Origin: SAR202 cluster bacterium bin22
Lineage (GTDB): Bacteria > Chloroflexota > Dehalococcoidia > Lucifugimonadales > UBA3495
DNA length: 64,000 nucleotides
Assembly: GCA_002238505.1 (NCBI GenBank)
Contig: MPMM01000012.1
Location: 38,541 to 102,540, forward strand
Direction of reading: 5' to 3'
A program made the translations under genes and the position numbers. The notes below the pieces were generated by a model. That model did no database searches and had not been told where the DNA came from. It worked only from the letters and a program-made list of their open reading frames with translations. This document shows positions 9,585 to 19,700 of the stretch, one piece after another. The first letter of the stretch is position 1; each line of letters opens with the position of its first letter.

Positions 9585-9851
9585 GTGCTGACCGACGAAG
9601 GATACCCCAAGGGAGCAGGCTGGCGCCTGCTCAGAGAGCCTGACGGCCTGACCGGCGAGATAGCCGAAATTCTGAAGATGGAAGAAGGGACAGCGCACGC
9701 TGGCGGAAGACCGCACGAAAGTCACCGGCACTACCGGGACGAAATCTCGTCAAAATATGACTGGCACTACTGGATCGAAGACGGCCAATGGTTCGTGGAA
9801 CACATGGCCACCGGCCGACGCCAATCGCTCCGAGAAGCAATACTCAACTGA
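9585..9851 (+). CDS. Small hypothetical protein
   Basis: About 88 aa from a GTG at 9585, preceded by AGGAAGGG. The frame is open far upstream, but that part is antisense or shadow to the radical SAM gene, so the true start must be near here. It contains a WRLLREPDG segment and a C-terminal half rich in aromatic residues (KYDWHYWIEDGQWFVEH). It ends 22 bp before the primase gene. No family recognised; the start is uncertain. Confidence 0.5.
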   Translation: MLTDEGYPKGAGWRLLREPDGLTGEIAEILKMEEGTAHAGGRPHESHRHYRDEISSKYDWHYWIEDGQWFVEHMATGRRQSLREAILN

Positions 9852-9872
9852 AGGCGGCCAGAGGTGTAGAAA

Positions 9873-10907
9873 ATGCAGGACGAGCTGACACGCGCAGAGG
9901 AGGCCCTCCGACACATCCCAGCCGACGACCGGGAGACCTGGGTACGAATGGCATTCGCACTCAAGAGACACTTCGGCGACGTGGCTATGGCCATCTGGAT
10001 GGACTGGAGCAGAACGTCCCCGAAATTCAGCGAAAAAGCGGCCCAGACCTGCTGGCGGTCGGTCAAGGACAACGGGGTCGTCGACCTGCGGCACCTCTTC
10101 CGGACCGCAAGAGACAACGGCTGGAGGCCTCAGAACACGGCCTCAATACGGTTCGAAAACCGTCAGGAAGAGATCGCGGAACGGCGCCGCCAGCACGAGG
10201 AGCTCAACGAGAAAAGGGCGCGGAACGCCGCGCGGACAGCCCAGGCCAGATACCGCAGCGCCAGACCCGAGACCCACCCTTACCTGGAGAAAAAAGGGTT
10301 CCCGGAACTGATAACCCGAGTGCTCAACAGCCGGATCATACTCCCGATGTCGGCGAGACCCGGCGACAGCAATTTCGCTGATTCAATAACCGCCGTGCAG
10401 AGCATCAGAGAAGACGGTACCAAGCTCTTCGAGCCGCCCTACTGCCGGAGCAGCGGCTCAAGCATGCACCTAGAACAGAGAGAGAGGCCCGAGATAACCT
10501 GGAACTGCGAGGGCTACGCCACCGCCCTTTCAATAAGCGCGGCGCTGGACGTCATGGGACGCGACAACGACCTGATCATAGTCGCCTTCTCGGCCGGAAA
10601 CCTGCTGAAAATAGCCCAGGAGGGTATCGTGGTGGCGGACCACGACCTGTACATCTGCCGATACCCGGACTGCGGCCATAAATGGGACCAGGAGACCTGG
10701 GAGCCAAGGCCGCCGTGCCCCGAATGCGGCCACGAAGGCATACCGCCCACCGGCCAGAGGTTCGCCCGAAGCATCGGGCTGACCTGGTGGCAAAGCCCCG
10801 AACCCGGAGACGCCAACGACCACCACATGAACCGGGGCCTGGACAACCTGGCCGAGGAGCTGACCAGAGGGCCACTGGTCGAGTACCGCAGCCGCCAGGC
10901 AGCCTGA
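9873..10907 (+). CDS. PriCT-2/Toprim DNA primase-like protein
   Basis: 344 aa. Residues 5-75 match a PriCT-2 domain (alternating helices ending WMDWSRTSPKF...CWRSV). After a charged linker comes a phage-type Toprim domain: catalytic Glu in NCEGYATAL near 213, an acidic pair in VVADHD near 253 and DANDHH near 314. A zinc ribbon (CRYPDCGHKW...CPECGHEG) is inserted inside the Toprim domain between the acidic motifs. It probably acts in priming replication of the element. The separate helicase part common in phage primases is absent, so it may work with one of the upstream helicases. Confidence 0.8.
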   Translation: MQDELTRAEEALRHIPADDRETWVRMAFALKRHFGDVAMAIWMDWSRTSPKFSEKAAQTCWRSVKDNGVVDLRHLFRTARDNGWRPQNTASIRFENRQEEIAERRRQHEELNEKRARNAARTAQARYRSARPETHPYLEKKGFPELITRVLNSRIILPMSARPGDSNFADSITAVQSIREDGTKLFEPPYCRSSGSSMHLEQRERPEITWNCEGYATALSISAALDVMGRDNDLIIVAFSAGNLLKIAQEGIVVADHDLYICRYPDCGHKWDQETWEPRPPCPECGHEGIPPTGQRFARSIGLTWWQSPEPGDANDHHMNRGLDNLAEELTRGPLVEYRSRQAA

Positions 10908-10934
10908 AATAACAAGCCACCAAGAGAAGAAAGA

Positions 10935-10954
10935 CCCCGGCCGCAAGGCCGGGG
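10935..10954. other. GNRA-loop hairpin
   Basis: CCCCGGCC, a GCAA tetraloop, then GGCCGGGG: a perfect 8-bp stem capped by a stable GNRA loop, in the 106-bp gap after the primase gene. There is no T-run. It could be a terminator-like or mRNA-stabilising element. Confidence 0.55.
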
Positions 10955-11013
10955 CGACACAACACGCCCGGAAAAAGGCGGCAGACCACCTGCTGAAGAA
11001 AGAAAGGAGAGGA

Positions 11014-12057
11014 ATGACCGAAAACGCCAACCACCCGTGGTACGACCGGCCGAACGCAACCATCAACGCAGAAGGCGACCTGGAGATAAGAGCATCCGCA
11101 GCACGAAGCTGCCGACGCGCCCTGTGGTACACCGTGACCGGGGTGAAAATCACCGACCCGCCCACGCGCCAGGACCGGGCCCGAATGGAATCCGGCAAGA
11201 TGATGGAACCGGTGCTCATCGAACTGATGAGGGAAGAGGGCTGGAACATAAGGCACAACAGCCAGCTGCAGCCGGAGACCTGCCGCATAAAGATGATGCC
11301 CGGCGTATACGTCACCGGAACGTGGGACGCCTTCGGCCGGGCGCCGGAGGGCCAAAAACCGGCCACTGACTCGGTAATCGAGGTAAAGGTCCGGGGCAAC
11401 GCCCAGTACAACAACTGGAGCATAAGGGGAGCGGCGCTGGCCACCCCGGACGCAGTATCCCAGGGCGCCATCTACGTCTGGCAGATGGACCCGACCGGAG
11501 ACCTGGTCATAGCCACCATGAACCGGGAGACAATGGAATGGGACACCGAGCAGATCGCCAACGCCCGGCTGAAGGCCGCCATGTACGACACAGTAGCCTG
11601 GCTCGCGCCGCTTCACGAACGGCTGAAGGCCAGCGGCCCGGAAGCGAAGCTGCCCCCGGGCCGCGACTTCACAATGAAGAACTACCAGTGCCAAAACTGC
11701 CCGTTCCAGACGGAGTGCTACGCCAGCGAGAAAAAGGAGGCTGAGCCCCAGGGAACCCGCCACACAGTGAACATTGAGGACGCCACCCAGGCGCTCCTGG
11801 ACTACGAGGACGCGGCAGTGGCCATCGACGAACAGACCGAAAAGAAAGCAGCCAGCATGGCCGTCATTGCCGCCTGGTACGAGTCCACGGAGCAGGGCAA
11901 GATGAAGCTGCAGGGCCACAAGAAGGCAAGGACCATCAGCCGGGTCAGCTACCCGTCATACCAGGTCAGCGACAAAGCTGTCAGGGAGCTCCTCACTGAC
12001 GAGCAAAAGGAGGAGTTCGTAACCGAAAAGGAAATCAGCTACGTGCGGGTCAGCTGA
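11014..12057 (+). CDS. Cas4-like PD-(D/E)XK nuclease with Fe-S cysteines (first copy)
   Basis: 347 aa. A Cys near residue 33 (SCRRALWY) and a C-terminal CQNCPFQTEC near 226 give the one-plus-three cysteine layout of Cas4/AddB-like nucleases that hold a 4Fe-4S cluster. Between them lie the RecB-type nuclease residues: TGTWDAF near 105 (Asp) and IEVKV near 124 (Glu and Lys of E-x-K). It probably resects DNA ends for recombination or replication. A second gene of the same type lies 900 bp downstream. An AGGAGAGG site lies just before the ATG. Confidence 0.85.
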   Translation: MTENANHPWYDRPNATINAEGDLEIRASAARSCRRALWYTVTGVKITDPPTRQDRARMESGKMMEPVLIELMREEGWNIRHNSQLQPETCRIKMMPGVYVTGTWDAFGRAPEGQKPATDSVIEVKVRGNAQYNNWSIRGAALATPDAVSQGAIYVWQMDPTGDLVIATMNRETMEWDTEQIANARLKAAMYDTVAWLAPLHERLKASGPEAKLPPGRDFTMKNYQCQNCPFQTECYASEKKEAEPQGTRHTVNIEDATQALLDYEDAAVAIDEQTEKKAASMAVIAAWYESTEQGKMKLQGHKKARTISRVSYPSYQVSDKAVRELLTDEQKEEFVTEKEISYVRVS

Positions 12058-12097
12058 CCGGCGTGCGCTAAAATAAAAAGCGAAGGAGTCCCACGAT

Positions 12098-12928
12098 ATG
12101 GTAGAAAAAGACAACCACATGCGGATAGTGGAGGCAACCCCCCTGGAGCACGGAGCAGATTACACCCGCTTCGACATCCCCAGATGGGGCGTAACGTTCC
12201 CCATTACCGTCTACCGGATGAACCCGGAACAGCAGCACATGCTCCCACTGAACCAGACGCGCGTAATGCTGATGCTGGCTCGGTCACTGAAGCACGGCAA
12301 GTCGGCCGACCTCCAGGAAAACTGGAACTGGCAGTTCGTCCGCCTGGCCAGCGACGAGGAAAAGGAAGAATACTACGTCAAGAATCCGCCGGTCAAAAGG
12401 GCGGACGTCCGGATGACCGGACCCGCCGGAATGAGCCCCAACGAGGTTTACCGGCACCTGAGCATACAGCGGCAGACGGCCCTCAAGCTGGCCATGAAGC
12501 ACGTGCATGCCGTCATCAAGGACCCTACCGAGGAACAGATCCTGGCCACGGCCGGAAGGTTCGCCGACTGGATCGAAGAGGGCATACTGAACCAGGCAGG
12601 GCAGGGCGACCAGCAGCTGGACAAAGCGCAGCCTCTCTACGAGGAGCCCATCGCCGTCCCCGAAACCGTGGACGAGGCGGTGGCCAACAGCCAAGAGGCC
12701 GCTGAAACCAGCTCCGAAGAGGACATCCTGGTGATACCCGAAGACGACGACTCACCGGCGGGGTTTATGGAAAATCTGCCGGTGGCCGAGCCGGAAGAGA
12801 GGGAGGCAAAGGCCCAGGCGGAGCCAGCCAGCGCCAACGGCGCCGCAGCGCTGCCAAGCGGGCCAGAAGCACCGCAAGCAGAGGAGTACCACGGAGACCC
12901 GTCCGAAATGGAATGGAGCCAGAACTAG
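12098..12928 (+). CDS. Hypothetical protein between two Cas4-like nucleases
   Basis: 276 aa, preceded by AAGGAG at good spacing. The N-terminal 170 residues are ordered and helical in appearance, with no motif I recognise. The last 100 residues are acidic and rich in Ala, Glu and Pro, resembling disordered interaction tails of ssDNA-binding proteins. Its place between the two Cas4-like nucleases suggests a recombination partner (annealing or ssDNA-binding), but this rests on position alone. Confidence 0.75.
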   Translation: MVEKDNHMRIVEATPLEHGADYTRFDIPRWGVTFPITVYRMNPEQQHMLPLNQTRVMLMLARSLKHGKSADLQENWNWQFVRLASDEEKEEYYVKNPPVKRADVRMTGPAGMSPNEVYRHLSIQRQTALKLAMKHVHAVIKDPTEEQILATAGRFADWIEEGILNQAGQGDQQLDKAQPLYEEPIAVPETVDEAVANSQEAAETSSEEDILVIPEDDDSPAGFMENLPVAEPEEREAKAQAEPASANGAAALPSGPEAPQAEEYHGDPSEMEWSQN

Positions 12929-12977
12929 GAAGGAAGCTTTCCCAGGGCCAACCAAAATAGCGGAGGACAACATAAAA

Positions 12978-14003
12978 ATGGCCGAGAAGAGCTGGCAGGA
13001 AATGGTAATGGGGGAACTGAGGGAACCAGAGCAGCCGCAGCACCTCAGAGCATCGGGACTCCACCACTGCATCAGAGCGCTGGCTTACATCCACAGAGGT
13101 ACTCCGGTCAGCGACCCGCCAGAGCAGGACGACTACAACAAGATGGCCCTGGGAAACATGGCCGAGATCCTCATAATCAAGAATATGGAGGACGCAGGCT
13201 GGGAAACAAAACACACGATCTGCTCGCCGGAAGGACAGCTGGAAGTCAAAATACCCCTCCCTGACGGCGAGACATATATCCCCGGCCACCCGGACGGCCT
13301 GTGCCGCCACAAGATCTACACGCGAAACGCCTGGCTCAACCTGGAATGTAAATCGATGGGAGTACGCCGCGGCGCGGAGGTCAGGGCCCACGGCGTTAAG
13401 GTCCATTACCCCGGGTATATCGTACAGATAGCCCTGTACGCCCAGGAACTGCACCGCATGGGATTGACCGAGCATCCTCACCACGGCGTGTTCGGATTAA
13501 TGGACCGGGACGGAAACAGCCTGCCGCCAGACCGGGCAACCTGGAAGGCGGACACAGCACAGAAGGCGCTGGAGAAGGCGGCCAAGGCCGCAGCGACCGC
13601 CGACAGCGGTGATCTCCCAGACCGGCCCTTCCACGCGGGGTCCACCGAATGCAACATGTGCGAATTCAGAACGCTGTGCCGCGGAAAGAGGCCGCCGAGG
13701 ACGGCGGCAATGGCTCCAATAGAGAGCGACGAAAAGCTGGTGCTGGACGCCGCCGCCGAATGGCTGGAGGCGAGGCCCTCAACAGAGCACGCCAAGGCGG
13801 TGCTGCAACAGACCTCGGATAACCTGGACGGCAGGACCGTGGCCGCCGGTGAAGTGCTGGCCGGTTACTTCGAACCAAGAAACCGGCCCAAGTACGACAG
13901 CCAGCAGCTGGAGGAAAAGGTGCCCCTGGACATCCTGAGAACCTGCGTGAATGAAGGCCCGCCGGACCGGGGCGCCTTCTGGATACGCCAGAAAAAAAGC
14001 TAA
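12978..14003 (+). CDS. Cas4-like PD-(D/E)XK nuclease with Fe-S cysteines (second copy)
   Basis: 341 aa. It repeats the layout of the nuclease at 11014: Cys near residue 30 (HHCIRALAY), GHPDGLC near 103 (Asp), NLECKSMG near 120 (Glu-x-Lys) and CNMCEFRTLC near 218. Sequence similarity to the first copy is only local, so they are diverged paralogs or independent family members. They may form a heteromeric resection complex. The stop codon (14001-14003) overlaps the stop of the convergent minus-strand gene. Confidence 0.85.
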   Translation: MAEKSWQEMVMGELREPEQPQHLRASGLHHCIRALAYIHRGTPVSDPPEQDDYNKMALGNMAEILIIKNMEDAGWETKHTICSPEGQLEVKIPLPDGETYIPGHPDGLCRHKIYTRNAWLNLECKSMGVRRGAEVRAHGVKVHYPGYIVQIALYAQELHRMGLTEHPHHGVFGLMDRDGNSLPPDRATWKADTAQKALEKAAKAAATADSGDLPDRPFHAGSTECNMCEFRTLCRGKRPPRTAAMAPIESDEKLVLDAAAEWLEARPSTEHAKAVLQQTSDNLDGRTVAAGEVLAGYFEPRNRPKYDSQQLEEKVPLDILRTCVNEGPPDRGAFWIRQKKS

Positions 14004-14368
14004 CTGGGAGAAAGCCTGCGGTCCAGCTGAACCGTACGTTCCTCGTACTCAAGCTCCAAAAGCGACAGATCGCGCTCAAGCTCAATATCATACTTCCGCT
14101 TCTGATTCTCTGGAGCACGCTCCCGAAGACGGGAGGCCCGTTCCTCCAGGGAGTCCTCCCGGGCGTCACGATACCGGGCAAGCAACTCGTAGGGATCGAC
14201 ACCCTGGCGGTCCGCCTCCCGGATGATCGAAGAAGCGCTGGGCAGCGACGAACTCCCGTCGTCCTGACTGACCACAATCCCGCATCCCATTACCAGAAGC
14301 GAGAGACACAAAGTGACGACGGCTATGCTTAAAACCAAAGGGTAACGGAAAGGGACCGCAACACCCAT
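14000..14368 (-). CDS. Small lipoprotein with charged helical domain
   Basis: 122 aa from the ATG at 14366-14368, preceded on its strand by GGAGG with 7-bp spacing. The N-terminus has a hydrophobic segment ending in LLVMGC, a plausible lipobox, so it is probably a membrane-anchored lipoprotein. Residues 45-120 are very rich in Glu and Arg (EDSLEERASRLRER) and should form a long helix or coiled coil. The frame is open upstream, but that part shadows the intergenic region. No family recognised. Confidence 0.7.
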   Translation of the reverse strand: MGVAVPFRYPLVLSIAVVTLCLSLLVMGCGIVVSQDDGSSSLPSASSIIREADRQGVDPYELLARYRDAREDSLEERASRLRERAPENQKRKYDIELERDLSLLELEYEERTVQLDRRLSPS

Positions 14369-14450
14369 AGATAGACCTCCGCGATAAGACAGATTAGGAA
14401 AAGCAGCAGAGCCAGAGAGACTCCAACCAGGGGCAAATACCGGAGACAGC

Positions 14451-15128
14451 TCAGCCCGTCGGAACAAACTTCCGGACCAACCGCTCCAGCAAGTCCAAGT
14501 TGCCAGCCTGCACCCAAACGGAGCCCGAGCCTGCAAACTTGAGGACAACACCCTCTCCGCCAAGCAACAGAGTGGCCAGACCAGGCATCTTACCGATGCT
14601 GTAATCCACGCCGCCGTCAAAGGCGACCAGGTGCCCGGTATCAACGACCAGCTCACCGCCGGCCTCACTAACGCGGACCTCAGTAATACCGCCGTAAGCC
14701 CCGCACCAGACGAAGCCTCCGCCACCGGCAGCCCGCATGCGGGTAAAGAACGCGGACTCCCCCGAGAACATGGAACCCAGACCCTGGAAGTCAGCGTCCG
14801 GCTTCAGATCGCCGGTATAAGCAAGCAACGCGCCAGCTTGAAGGAGCACCTCCTGATAGGGCTCAACCCACAGCTCGGCAACGGAACCCGGGACCGGGGG
14901 CGACAACGCCACCCAGCCGCCGGACGGACCACCGGAAAAGGAATTGAGAAAGAAGGATTCGCCGGTGAGCTTCCGCTCCAAACCGCTTAAAAAGCCACCC
15001 TTACCGCTACTCATACGGACTCCCTGACAGGAGACCATGGCGCCAGGCTCCGCCATGAGCGCCTCCTCCGGATCGAGCCACACAGTGACCATCGGGAATC
15101 CACCCTGCTCCGAATGTTCAGTACGCAC
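14451..15128 (-). CDS. AIM24 / TIGR00266 family protein
   Basis: 225 aa if started at the GTG at 15126-15128, which follows a G-rich ribosome site; ATG 15092 is the alternative. Family signatures are LDPEEALMAEPGAMV near the start, then GGFLSGLERKLTGESFFLN, and a Gly-rich beta-rich body with VWCGAYGG and a final GSGSVWVQAGNL. The family folds as a beta-rich trimer of unknown biochemical role; the yeast homolog AIM24 acts in mitochondrial membrane organisation. An odd passenger on a mobile element. It neighbours two lipoprotein genes, one on each side. Confidence 0.85.
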   Translation of the reverse strand: MRTEHSEQGGFPMVTVWLDPEEALMAEPGAMVSCQGVRMSSGKGGFLSGLERKLTGESFFLNSFSGGPSGGWVALSPPVPGSVAELWVEPYQEVLLQAGALLAYTGDLKPDADFQGLGSMFSGESAFFTRMRAAGGGGFVWCGAYGGITEVRVSEAGGELVVDTGHLVAFDGGVDYSIGKMPGLATLLLGGEGVVLKFAGSGSVWVQAGNLDLLERLVRKFVPTG

Positions 15129-15220
15129 GCTAACCCCCCTGTTCAAGGGCCACCGGCCCAAAAAAGATAGAACCGGAAATGAAAGGCAGGACCGGCCCAA
15201 AAAAGGATAACATCAGGGCC

Positions 15221-15859
15221 ATGAACGTGACTTTCACAAAACGACTTAAAAAAATGCTCGGGCCCACGACCCTGATCATGCTGGCCGCAGCGCTAATGGC
15301 GTGCCAGGAAGAAGAGGCCGCCCGACGGCCGGGACCATCGGAACCGACGCCAACACTGACCGAATACGGGGACTTCCAATGCAGCTACTGCGCCGCCTTC
15401 GCCCTGCTGATAATGCCCGAAATTAAAACGGAGTTCCTGGACACCGGACTGATGAGATTCGAGTACAAGCACTTACCCATACTGGGGCCCGGGTCATGGG
15501 CCGCGGCCAACGCTGCGGAATGCGCCCGCGAACAGGACGCCTTCGATGAGTACCATGACAGCCTATATACAAATGCGGCCCACGGGACCCTGAGTACGGA
15601 CCTGCAAGGCCTGATGGCAATAACGGAAGACACGCAGCTGGACCAGGAGGACTTCGAAGACTGTCTACGGGACCAACGCCACCAGGCAACCGTGGAAGCA
15701 GACCGGGACGAGGCCCGGCGGATAGGCGCAAGGGGGACACCAACGCTGGCCGTGGACGGCCACATAATCGAATGGACGTCCTACCGGAACCTGAAAACCC
15801 AGCTCAACGAGTGGGTCGAGCACTACAACAGCCAAGCAAGAAAGGGGAGCGGAGCGTGA
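15221..15859 (+). CDS. DsbA-like thiol-disulfide oxidoreductase lipoprotein
   Basis: 212 aa from ATG 15221; an in-frame ATG at 15179 is possible. The start at 15221 gives a standard lipoprotein signal: basic MNVTFTKRLKK, a hydrophobic run and LMAC as lipobox. The mature protein has the thioredoxin-fold active site CSYC within EYGDFQCSYCAAF and the cis-Pro loop RGTPTLAVDG, matching DsbA/DSBA-like extracytoplasmic oxidases. It should catalyse disulfide exchange in exported proteins. It is divergently transcribed from the AIM24 gene. Confidence 0.85.
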   Translation: MNVTFTKRLKKMLGPTTLIMLAAALMACQEEEAARRPGPSEPTPTLTEYGDFQCSYCAAFALLIMPEIKTEFLDTGLMRFEYKHLPILGPGSWAAANAAECAREQDAFDEYHDSLYTNAAHGTLSTDLQGLMAITEDTQLDQEDFEDCLRDQRHQATVEADRDEARRIGARGTPTLAVDGHIIEWTSYRNLKTQLNEWVEHYNSQARKGSGA

Positions 15860-16032
15860 CAGGGCAAAAAGCATTCCAACGGCACGAAAAACCGGCGAGG
15901 CCGACAAAGGCCAAGCCCGACAAGAAAAGAAAGGCTCCATGCTAGGATAGGCTACCCACAACCACCACAGCGCGGACAGGCATGGACCAAGCACCCGTAA
16001 CAGCCGACGATGACGGCGAAAGGAGGCTACCC

Positions 16033-16713
16033 ATGCTGAAAAGAAGAGTTGACTACGAGCCGGAGGCCAAGGTGCCCGAGACAAGGTTGGAACTGATCCA
16101 CAACCTGATCCACCACTGCGACCGCTGCCCGCTCCACAGGGAGCGGATTCACGCCGTCCCCGGCACCGGGCCCGAATCGGCAGAGATATTCATGCTGGGC
16201 GAGGGCCCCGGCAAGAACGAGGACGAGGAGGGCAAGCCCTTCGTCGGCCGGGCCGGCAAACTGCTGGACGAGCTGCTTGCGTCAGTCGAAATGACGAAGC
16301 AGGACATCTACATAACCAACATAATCAAATGCCGCGCCCCGGGAAACCGGGACCCGCTGCCGGAGGAGCAGGAAGCATGCAGCCGCTTCCTTAGAATGCA
16401 GCTGACGACGCTTGAACCGCTTCTAGTCGTAACCATGGGCCAGTTCGCCCTCTCCCACTTCCTGCCGGGGGAACCCATCGGCAAAGCCCGGGGACGGCTA
16501 CGCAACGTAGGCGGACAGCTGGTGTATCCGGTAATACACCCGGCCGCAGCGCTGAGGAGAGGAGACTTCCACGAATGGGCCAAGGAAGACTTCCTGAGAC
16601 TGCCCGCCATACTGGAGCAGGCAAGAAGCGAGCCTCCGGCCGAGGAAAACCCGAAGGTCAGAACCCCCAGAAAGCCGCCCAACGACGAAGACAGGCAGCC
16701 GACCCTGATCTGA
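16033..16713 (+). CDS. Family 4 uracil-DNA glycosylase
   Basis: 226 aa from ATG 16033, chosen because AGGAGG lies 6 bp upstream; an ATG at 15982 lacks a site. Family-4 features: CDRCPLH at the N-terminus and later Cys residues in KCRAPGNR and EACSRF for a 4Fe-4S cluster, motif GEGPGKNEDEEGKPFVGRAG, and HPAAALRRG near the C-terminus. It removes uracil from DNA to start base excision repair. It sits directly before the RNR, ThyX and dCTP deaminase genes, a set that makes and polices dUMP/dTMP. Confidence 0.92.
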   Translation: MLKRRVDYEPEAKVPETRLELIHNLIHHCDRCPLHRERIHAVPGTGPESAEIFMLGEGPGKNEDEEGKPFVGRAGKLLDELLASVEMTKQDIYITNIIKCRAPGNRDPLPEEQEACSRFLRMQLTTLEPLLVVTMGQFALSHFLPGEPIGKARGRLRNVGGQLVYPVIHPAAALRRGDFHEWAKEDFLRLPAILEQARSEPPAEENPKVRTPRKPPNDEDRQPTLI

Positions 16714-16744
16714 AAACCAAACAAGTAAAGGAGCCCGCAGGACC

Positions 16745-19700
16745 ATGAACGACACCATAACGAACCGGAAACGAATAGCCGACGCGATGACGGCCGCCGG
16801 CATAGCCCAGCGGATAAACATGGGCCAGGCCCATACCTCGGAAAACTCCGTAGTGGTGCTCAAGCGCAGGTACCTCAGGAAAAACAACCAAGGCGAGGCC
16901 ATCGAACAGCCCAACCACATGTACGAAAGGGTGGCCGACAACCTGGCCCAGGCCGAGCTGTTCTACAACGCCAGCGAGGAGGACCGACGGGCCGTGAAAG
17001 GCCAGTTCTTCGACGTGATGAGCCGCCACGACTTCCTGCCCAATTCGCCGACGCTCATGAACGCCGGCCGCGAGCTCCAGCAGCTCTCAGCATGCTTCGT
17101 GTTGCCCGTGAACGACTCTATTGAGTCGATATTCACGAGCGCCAAGGACACCGCCATCATCCACAAGTCAGGCGGCGGCACCGGCTTCTCCTTCTCCAGA
17201 ATCCGCCCAGCCGGAGACCGGGTGGGAACCACCGGCGGCGTAGCCTCAGGGCCCGTGAGCTTCATACGGGTATTCGACACCGCAACCGAGGTGGTGAAGC
17301 AGGGCGGGACCCGCCGCGGAGCCAATATGGGAATCCTGGACATATCCCACCCGGACATCCGAGAATTCATAGAGGCCAAGAATACCGGCGAGTTCCTGCA
17401 GAACTTCAATATCTCCGTGGGCGTAAGCGAGGACTTCATAGCGGCCGCACTGGCCGGCGAAGACTACGACCTGATCAATCCGGCGACCCGCGAGGTCACC
17501 GGAAAAGCGAACGCCCGGGAAATTTTCGACCTGATAGTGGACAACGCGTGGGCCACCGGCGACCCGGGGCTGGTCTTCCTGGACCGGATAAACCGGGACA
17601 ACCCCAACCCCCAGATCGGCAGGATCGAAAGCACCAACCCCTGCGTCACCGGAGACACGCTGGTTATGACAACCGAGGGACCCATTCCGGTCAGAGAGCT
17701 GGTCGACGTCCACTTTGACGCGCTGCTCCACGGCGCCCCCTACCCGTCGGGACCCAACGGCTTCTTCGCCACCGGCGCCAAAGAAGTCATACAAATCGTC
17801 GGAACGCCGAACCCAGGAACACCGGCAATCACGTTGACCAGGGACCACCTGGTACGCAGAATCAGCAACGGGCACACCGAATGGATACCGGCCGGAGAAA
17901 TACGGCCCGGAGACAAGCTCGAGCTGAACAACCACGAGCTGGCACACCAGGAAGATCCAAGGGCCATCGGCCAAGCAGCAGTGGAACAGGCCAGAGACAG
18001 AGCCCCGTTCTGGGGCAACCGACTGGAAGACCTGCTCTCCCACGCCGTTCTAGCAGTCAACGAACACAACAGCAGCGAAGAGACCTCCTGGGACCAGAGA
18101 CTGCCAGCCCAGGCCGCAACGGTCCTGCTGGACAGAACCAACGCCAATCACGTAGCGACGAAGGAAATCCTGATCAGGACGTCCAGAAGCACAGAACTGG
18201 AGGCCTGGCTACACCAGGTGTCCCGTTGGAACGAAGAGGCTTACAACGAGTGCGCCGTCAAAGCGGTGGAAATAGCCGACGGGCTATCCCCAACGGCCTT
18301 CCACGCCCCCAGGTTCACCACAGTAACAGCAATAGTGGAAGCAGGAACGCAGGAGGTATACGACGTCCAGATACCCGGCGCGAACGCCTTCGACGGCAAC
18401 GGGTTCGTGCTGCACAACTGCGGAGAACAGCCGTTGGCGCCCTACGAGTCCTGCAACCTGGGCTCCATCAACCTGGCCAGGATGGTCCGCTACACGGAAA
18501 CAGGAGCCGAGATCGACTACGAAAAACTGGAGGAGACCACCCGCATAGCGGTCAGAATGCTCGACAACGTCATCGACATGAACAACTACCCGCTGAAGGA
18601 GATCGAGGATATGACCCGCCGCACCCGGCGCATCGGGGTCGGTATCATGGGATTCTCCGACCTTCTGGTGCAGCTCGGAATCCGTTACGACTCCGAGGAG
18701 GGACTGCAGATAGCCGAGGACGTGATGAGCGCCATCCAGCGCATGACCCACGAGGCCAGCCACGAGCTGGCCAGCGAACGCGGCACCTTCCCGGAATGGG
18801 ACCACTCCCTCTACAACAGCGGGGATAACCCCCGCCAGATGCGCAACTCGGCGCCGGTAACCATCGCGCCAACGGGGACCATCAGCATAATCGCCGACGC
18901 CTCCAGCGGCATTGAACCCCTGTTCGCGCTATCCTACGTCCGAAACGTCATGGACAACACCAAGCTGTACGAAGGCTATTCCTACTTTGAGGCCGTCGCC
19001 AGGCACCACGGCTTCTACAGCGCCGAGCTGATGGAACAGCTGAGCCAGAAGGGAACGCTGCAGGAACTGGAAGCCCCGGACTGGGCCAAGGAGATATTCA
19101 GGACCTCCCACGACATATCGCCCGACTGGCACGTAAGGATGCAGGCCGCCTTCCAGAAATACACCGACAACTCGGTGTCAAAAACGATCAACTTCCCCAA
19201 CGAAGCCACCCGCGAGGACGTAATGGAAGCCTACCTGCGGGCCTACGAGACCGGCTGCAAGGGGATTACGGTCTACCGGGACGGCAGCAAGGAGAACCAG
19301 GTCCTGAGCACCGGGGCCACCGGCACCGCCGAGTCCGACGTTGACGAAGACAACGTTGTGCTCTACGCGCGGAACCGTCCCCGCATAACGTCGGGAAAAA
19401 CGGAACGCTTCCACACCGGTCACGGCTCCATGTACATCACCATCAACGACGACGAGAAGGGCAAGCCCTTCGAGGTATTTGCCAACCTGGGAAAGGCCGG
19501 TGGATGCGACTCGGCGCAGCTGGAGGCCATCTGCCGGCTGGCCTCCATGGCCCTGCGGGCCGGCGTATGCGAGACCGAGATCATAAGCAACCTGCTGGGA
19601 ATAACCTGCTGCCCCGCGTGGGACAACGGCATCCAGATCCGGTCGGCGCCCGACGCGGTGGCCCGGGCCTTGATAAACCAGGCCACCAACCAGGTAGAGG

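Noticed and set aside
10576..11919. Long minus-strand frame opposite the primase and first nuclease gene
   Set aside because: It is antisense to two well-supported genes and has low-complexity shadow composition.
17642..18418. LAGLIDADG or HNH homing endonuclease in the intein
   Set aside because: No such motif is visible between the splicing blocks.
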